NCBI GenBank assembly: GCA_963457665.1
Contig: OY735202.1
Coordinates: forward strand, 51,324,281 to 51,388,280
Length of the DNA: 64,000 bases
Reading direction: 5' to 3'
DNA from: Thysanoteuthis rhombus
Lineage: Eukaryota; Mollusca; Cephalopoda; Oegopsida; Thysanoteuthidae
The notes beneath the pieces are model-generated. The model worked only from the letters and a program-made list of their open reading frames with translations. It did not search any database and was not told the origin of the DNA. Of this stretch, positions 60,190 through 64,000 are shown one piece after another. Made by a program: the position numbers and the translations under genes. The first letter of the stretch is position 1. The number at the start of each line of letters is the position of its first letter.

Positions 60190-61410
60190 GCTGTTAACAC
60201 CATATCATCAAAAGTTCTCAATGAATTTCAAAGAAACTTTGTGGAAGTGTGGGACACATTATAAGGAAGATGAAATTAGATTTTCATGTTGATCCTAGAA
60301 TATTTTTTGATTGAAGGATTTTTTTTTTCTAAACAAATTTCTCTATTCACTCCTATTTGTCAATACGTCTCAAGAAGTTCTTAATTAATTTTGATGAAAT
60401 TTTGTGAAGGAAGAAGTGATTGAATTTTGGGCTGGATCCAGGAATTTTATTGAGGTTGAAAAGTATTTTTGCATTATTTTTTCTTCCTTTCATTCATTTC
60501 TGTATTCACTCGTGTCCATCTACATAAAATCTGTAAAAGTTCTCCATGAATTCCAATGAAATTTTGTTGAAGGATAAGGCACACATAAAGAAAGATGTGA
60601 TTGGGGCAGATCCAGGTATTTGCTCTTGATTAAAAGGTATTTTGGTGTTTGTTTGTTTTTTGTTTGTTCAATACATTTCTGTATTCCCGTCTCTCTGTTC
60701 ACACAATATATCCAAAAGTTTTGAATGAATTCCCAAGAAACTTTGATGAGAGATTTTTTTTTCATCTTTTTCTTAATACTTTTCTGTATTCGCTCATGTT
60801 ACACAATATTTCCCAAAATCAATAATGAATTTCAATGAAATTTTGTGCAGTTTGTGAAAGAAATGATTAAATTAAAAAATGGTGTGTATCCTGGGATTTG
60901 TATTTGATTGGGCAATATTGAATTTCTTTCAAATAATTCCTGTATTCTATCCTGTCTGTCAATACAATATTTCCAGATGTTCTCAATGAATTTTAGTGAA
61001 ATTTTGTAGGAGTATAAGAAACAAGATAAGAACTGAATTCATGGGCAGATCCAGATATTCGTTTTTGCCTGAGAGATATTTTTCTGTTTTGATATTTTAT
61101 ACGTCCTGCATGTCTGTCTACCCGATATCTCCAAAAGTTCTCCATTAATGTTAATGAAATTTTGTGGAAGGGTAAAGCACGTAAGGCAAATGTGATTAAA
61201 TTTTAGGGTGGACGCGGGAATTCATTTCTGATGGAAAGGTATCTTTTCTGTTTTGTTTTTTCTCTTCATACATTTCTATATTCACTCCTGTCTGTCCATA
61301 TGATATCTTCAAAAGTTCCTTATGAATGTCAATGTAATTTTGAACAATAGTGTACGAAATGAGTGATTTCATTTTGGGACAGATCCAGGAATTTGTTTTT
61401 GATTGAAAGA
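60190..61410 (-). repeat. Repeat A array, reverse units (~8)
   Basis: Reverse anchors AAGTTCTCAATGAATTTCAA and variants near 60213, 60377, 60537, 60716, 60825, 60978, 61136 and 61311 (109-179 bp apart). Each is followed by AAATTTTGTGGAAGG, then GCAGATCCAGGAATT and a TTTCTGTATTCACTCCTGTC block. Confidence 0.7.
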
Positions 61411-62865
61411 CATTTTTGAAATCTTATAATTTGGGATCTAGAAAAGCTAGAAAGATCTAGATTGTGACATTTTGTAGTACATTGACATTACTATCATTCT
61501 CACTAAGCGAAACTCGCTAAGTCAGGTCCTGAATTATGATTATTTGAGAATAGCTTCCCGGAAATACAAATAAAATTTCAAGCCCACTTTGACATCTTTT
61601 TGAAAAGATGATATTTTATAGCTTTAGGCTGATGAAATTTCAAAATCTACAGTACCTCTTTGAGTGGTGAGGATGCCTCTGAGAAAAGAAAAAAAAACTG
61701 TCATGGCACTGAATTTTTCCATATCATTGAGTAGAACAGATCATCTCTTAAGTTACACATTTCAGAATTCTATTGTAATGAAGGATTTTCTATAATTATA
61801 AATAATATAGCTTAATATTAGAATGGAAAATACTTTGCAGAACAGATATTTTCTCAAATTTTATGATGTGCTTAGGCTCCATTGGAACTTAATGTACTTA
61901 AAACTGAGTATATTTGTCATGAGGGAAATAAAGTCTCTGGATGAAATGTTTTTCACAACAAAGAAATAGCTATTTTAGGAAATCACTTTCAAGCTGGAAT
62001 ACAAATTTTGAAAAGTAAATATCAGTGACAGGAGAAAAAGTCTCTAAAGTAAAAAGGTAAAATTAAGACAAAAACCCAGTGAATTTGAAAGAAATGGCAT
62101 TTTATTTGGCTATAAATATCATCTCATGTGGTAGAGATAAAAATTGTTTACTAGAGAAGATGAAATGGCCTGTAAAATTGAATGGCCTTAATGGATGTTT
62201 TCTGTACATATTTGATTTTTGCATAAAACTCCGGTAATGTCTTGTAAGCATACTTCACTGTAAAATGTATTTGCTTCTCAATGGTTCCTCTCTCTCCCCC
62301 TTTTTCTTTTGTCATCTCTTAAGGAGAATTTGGTCTTTATTATTTTTAGCGCAATCCATTGAATACAATTCCTTGTTCCTAAAATGTGGTTCAATTCCCA
62401 TTAGATTAAAGTTATTTAGAGGCTTCTGATTTTTGCAAAAGAAAGTTATGCAGTCACTCAGCCTTTGTAGCAGTGAACTTGTGGACATTCAGAAAAATGT
62501 TGTTCGGATAAATGCAAGAATCTGAAGAAAGAATGAGTGGGCATTTTTTTCTTTCAGTCACTGAAAAATTTATACTATCTGTTGTATAAAAAATGTAGAT
62601 GTCTATCCTTAACACTATGTTTGTTAAATAAAAAATCAGTTAATGTTGAAGAATGGCTTTTTGAGTTAAATACATATTGTTCTTTTTAACCACTTTTACT
62701 ATTTGTATAGCATGGGTTTAGGTTTGAAAGAAGAAAAATGTATTTCATGAATTGACATTTTTGGATAGAACTCAGAAGAACTGATGATTGCTGTATATTT
62801 AGGGTGTTATAATATTAGAGAAATGATGAGAACTTGAAGACAATCCATGATTAATGACTTTTATC
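61411..62865. other. AT-rich intronic DNA before the HS6ST exon
   Basis: No motif or repeat recognised. Confidence 0.5.
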
Positions 62866-62884
62866 TTTTTTCTTTTCCTTTCAG
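62866..62884 (+). promoter_or_regulatory. Splice acceptor of the HS6ST terminal exon
   Basis: A pyrimidine tract (TTTTTTCTTTTCCTTTCAG) ends at 62884. HS6ST homology begins immediately afterwards with (R)YHYITMLRHPV, and the tract itself translates to nonsense, which sets the boundary. Confidence 0.85.
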
Positions 62885-63608
62885 ATACCATTATATCACA
62901 ATGTTGCGGCATCCAGTCCATCGATTTCTAAGTGAATGGCGGCACGTCCAGCGGGGGGCCACGTGGAAGACCGCACGTTACCACTGCAACGGGCGTGATG
63001 CCACGCTGGAGGAGGTACCGTTCTGCTATGAGGGTGTCAACTGGCGCGGCGTTTCGCTGGACGAGTTCATTGCTTGCTCTCACAATATGGCTCGCAACCG
63101 CCAGGTCCGTATGATTGCCAATCTTAGCCTCGTTAACTGCTACAATTCGACAGGTATGTCCATAGAAGAGCGTAACCACCGTATTCTGGAGAGTGCTAAG
63201 GAGAACCTACTCAATATGGACTTCTTTGGGCTGACTGAATTCCAAGTTTATTCTCAGCAACTTTTTGAGAGCACATTTGGTTTGCAGTTTTATGAAGATT
63301 TTGTTCAGTTTAATGTGACACGCAGCAGTCGTGTGAACATAACTATGAACCAATTGGTGAAAATCACAAGACTTAATAAGATGGATATGATGTTCTATGA
63401 CTTTGCTAAGGATTTGTTCCTTCAGCGCTATGATCTGCTCAAACAACAGCAATCACTAACTCCTTTAGGTTCTCTACATGGGAATTACACAACACCCAAC
63501 CCAATTATTACACAGACCACAAAGAGGTTCTATGCAATACCAGACCATCCGCCCAGAAGAAACCTCTCCTATCACAGACCTGTTCGACAATTCCGACGAA
63601 ATGGATAG
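62885..63608 (+). CDS. HS6ST: Heparan sulfate 6-O-sulfotransferase, terminal exon
   Basis: HS6ST is a Golgi type II membrane enzyme that transfers sulfate from PAPS to the 6-O position of glucosamine in heparan sulfate. This exon encodes about 240 C-terminal residues. The first codon is completed by its first base (two bases come from upstream). MLRHPVHRFLSEWRHVQRG holds the 3'-phosphate-binding motif, with the conserved Arg of LRHP and Ser of FLSEW. RGATWK, the ARNRQVRM-type segment (NMARNRQVRMIANLSLVNCY), AKENLLNMDFFGLTEF and LNKMDMMFYDFAKDLFLQRY follow in family order. Sequons NLS, NST, NVT, NIT, NYT and a second NLS fit a glycosylated lumenal domain. The PAPS 5'-sulfate loop, membrane anchor and N-terminus lie on upstream exons outside the recognised sequence. 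The tail after QRYDLLKQQ is poorly conserved in this family. Stop TAG is at 63606-63608. Paralogue number cannot be assigned. Confidence 0.93.
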
Positions 63609-64000
63609 CCACTATTTTTTTTTTTTTTTTTTTCTCTTTCTTATATATATTCTCAACTTGCTTAAAATAATGAAAGGAAGGGAAAATTGTATCATAATGC
63701 TTCATTTATTTTATCTTCGGGGTTTTTTTTTTTTTTTTTTCTCTGAACTATTATTCAAGAAAGATGAAGAAAAATGAGCAACGATCTGCTCAAAGGAGAA
63801 ATTTTTCTTTTTGGAATTTTTTGGAGATTCCTTAATGACCCAGCTGATACATTATTAGCTTTTATCATTTATTCCTTCATTTAGTTTTCTCTGGCATTGT
63901 ATAAAGACCAAACTTAGGTTTAATTCATATTATATATGAAAAAATTTCACATCTGAGGGCAGCTCAAAAAAAACTTTAAATTTTAGTTTTTAATCCTTAT
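63609..64000 (+). other. Probable 3' UTR of HS6ST
   Basis: T runs at 63614-63633 and 63723-63740 and AT-rich sequence follow the stop. I see no AATAAA or ATTAAA on the + strand, so the transcript end probably lies beyond the window. Confidence 0.6.

Larger units (their letters stand above)
1..62884 (+). other. Probable long intron of HS6ST (inferred)
   Basis: The terminal HS6ST exon starts directly after a splice acceptor at 62884. Upstream of it I see no exon encoding the N-terminal half of the enzyme, which would carry the 5'-phosphosulfate-binding PKTGGT-type loop. In vertebrates a large intron is known to sit at the same place, just before the segment encoding the 3'-phosphate-binding motif. 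The simplest reading is that this stretch is one large repeat-filled intron. I cannot exclude that it also contains intergenic DNA or other genes, since the left edge is open and an exon-like segment lies at 52273-52405. Confidence 0.4.

Noticed and set aside
62847-62884. ATG at 62847 as the start of an HS6ST-like protein
   Set aside because: The first 12 codons lie in the pyrimidine tract of a splice acceptor, and homology begins exactly after the AG.

Overview
This is an AT-rich animal window, almost certainly from an invertebrate. Its one recognised host coding segment is the terminal exon of a heparan sulfate 6-O-sulfotransferase (HS6ST) at 62885-63608 on the + strand. That exon is much richer in G+C than its surroundings, follows a pyrimidine tract plus AG acceptor, and ends in a stop. 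The roughly 62.9 kb upstream looks like intron: long T runs, (TA)n/(TG)n microsatellites, transposon remains and diffuse repeats. HS6ST genes are known to carry a long intron just before this exon, so most of the window is probably one HS6ST intron. That is inference, because no upstream HS6ST exon is visible. One other short exon-like segment (52273-52405) is unidentified. The exact phylum cannot be fixed from the sequence.

The most striking object is a complete-looking Penelope-like retroelement (PLE) at 8015-10993. It is flanked by a 13-bp target-site duplication and holds an uninterrupted reverse transcriptase plus GIY-YIG endonuclease ORF. It starts with a perfect 125-bp terminal palindrome and carries a 91-bp pseudo-LTR repeated at its 3' end with one mismatch, so it inserted recently. 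Two unusual details are a hammerhead-ribozyme-like core in each pseudo-LTR copy and, after an internal 34-nt poly(A) run, a tRNA-like module with Pol III A and B boxes between the ORF and the 3' pseudo-LTR.

Other mobile remains are: two terminal-inverted-repeat elements without a recognised transposase (2.8-3.5 kb, 5.0-5.9 kb); a LINE reverse-transcriptase scrap (7.4 kb); a hAT scrap (12.0 kb) beside an RTE-like LINE 3' end with a twin-priming-type 5' inversion (12.2-12.65 kb); a minus-strand tRNA-derived SINE with poly(A) tail (25.6-26.0 kb); a mariner C-terminus (35.1-35.4 kb); a hAT transposase fossil with its terminal motif (40.4-41.5 kb); and a Tc1-like fragment (54.8-55.1 kb).

Tandem and dispersed repeats include a family of about 130-235-bp units in arrays that flip orientation (29.8-30.8, 48.5-50.7, 59.1-61.4 kb), an 18-bp minisatellite (36.9-37.1 kb), a degenerate minisatellite of about 37 bp (53.0-53.55 kb), a long imperfect hairpin (58.0-58.3 kb) and several two- or three-copy dispersed repeats. 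Remaining stretches show only AT-rich non-coding DNA. All calls were made by eye from the sequence and its translations; no database search was run.
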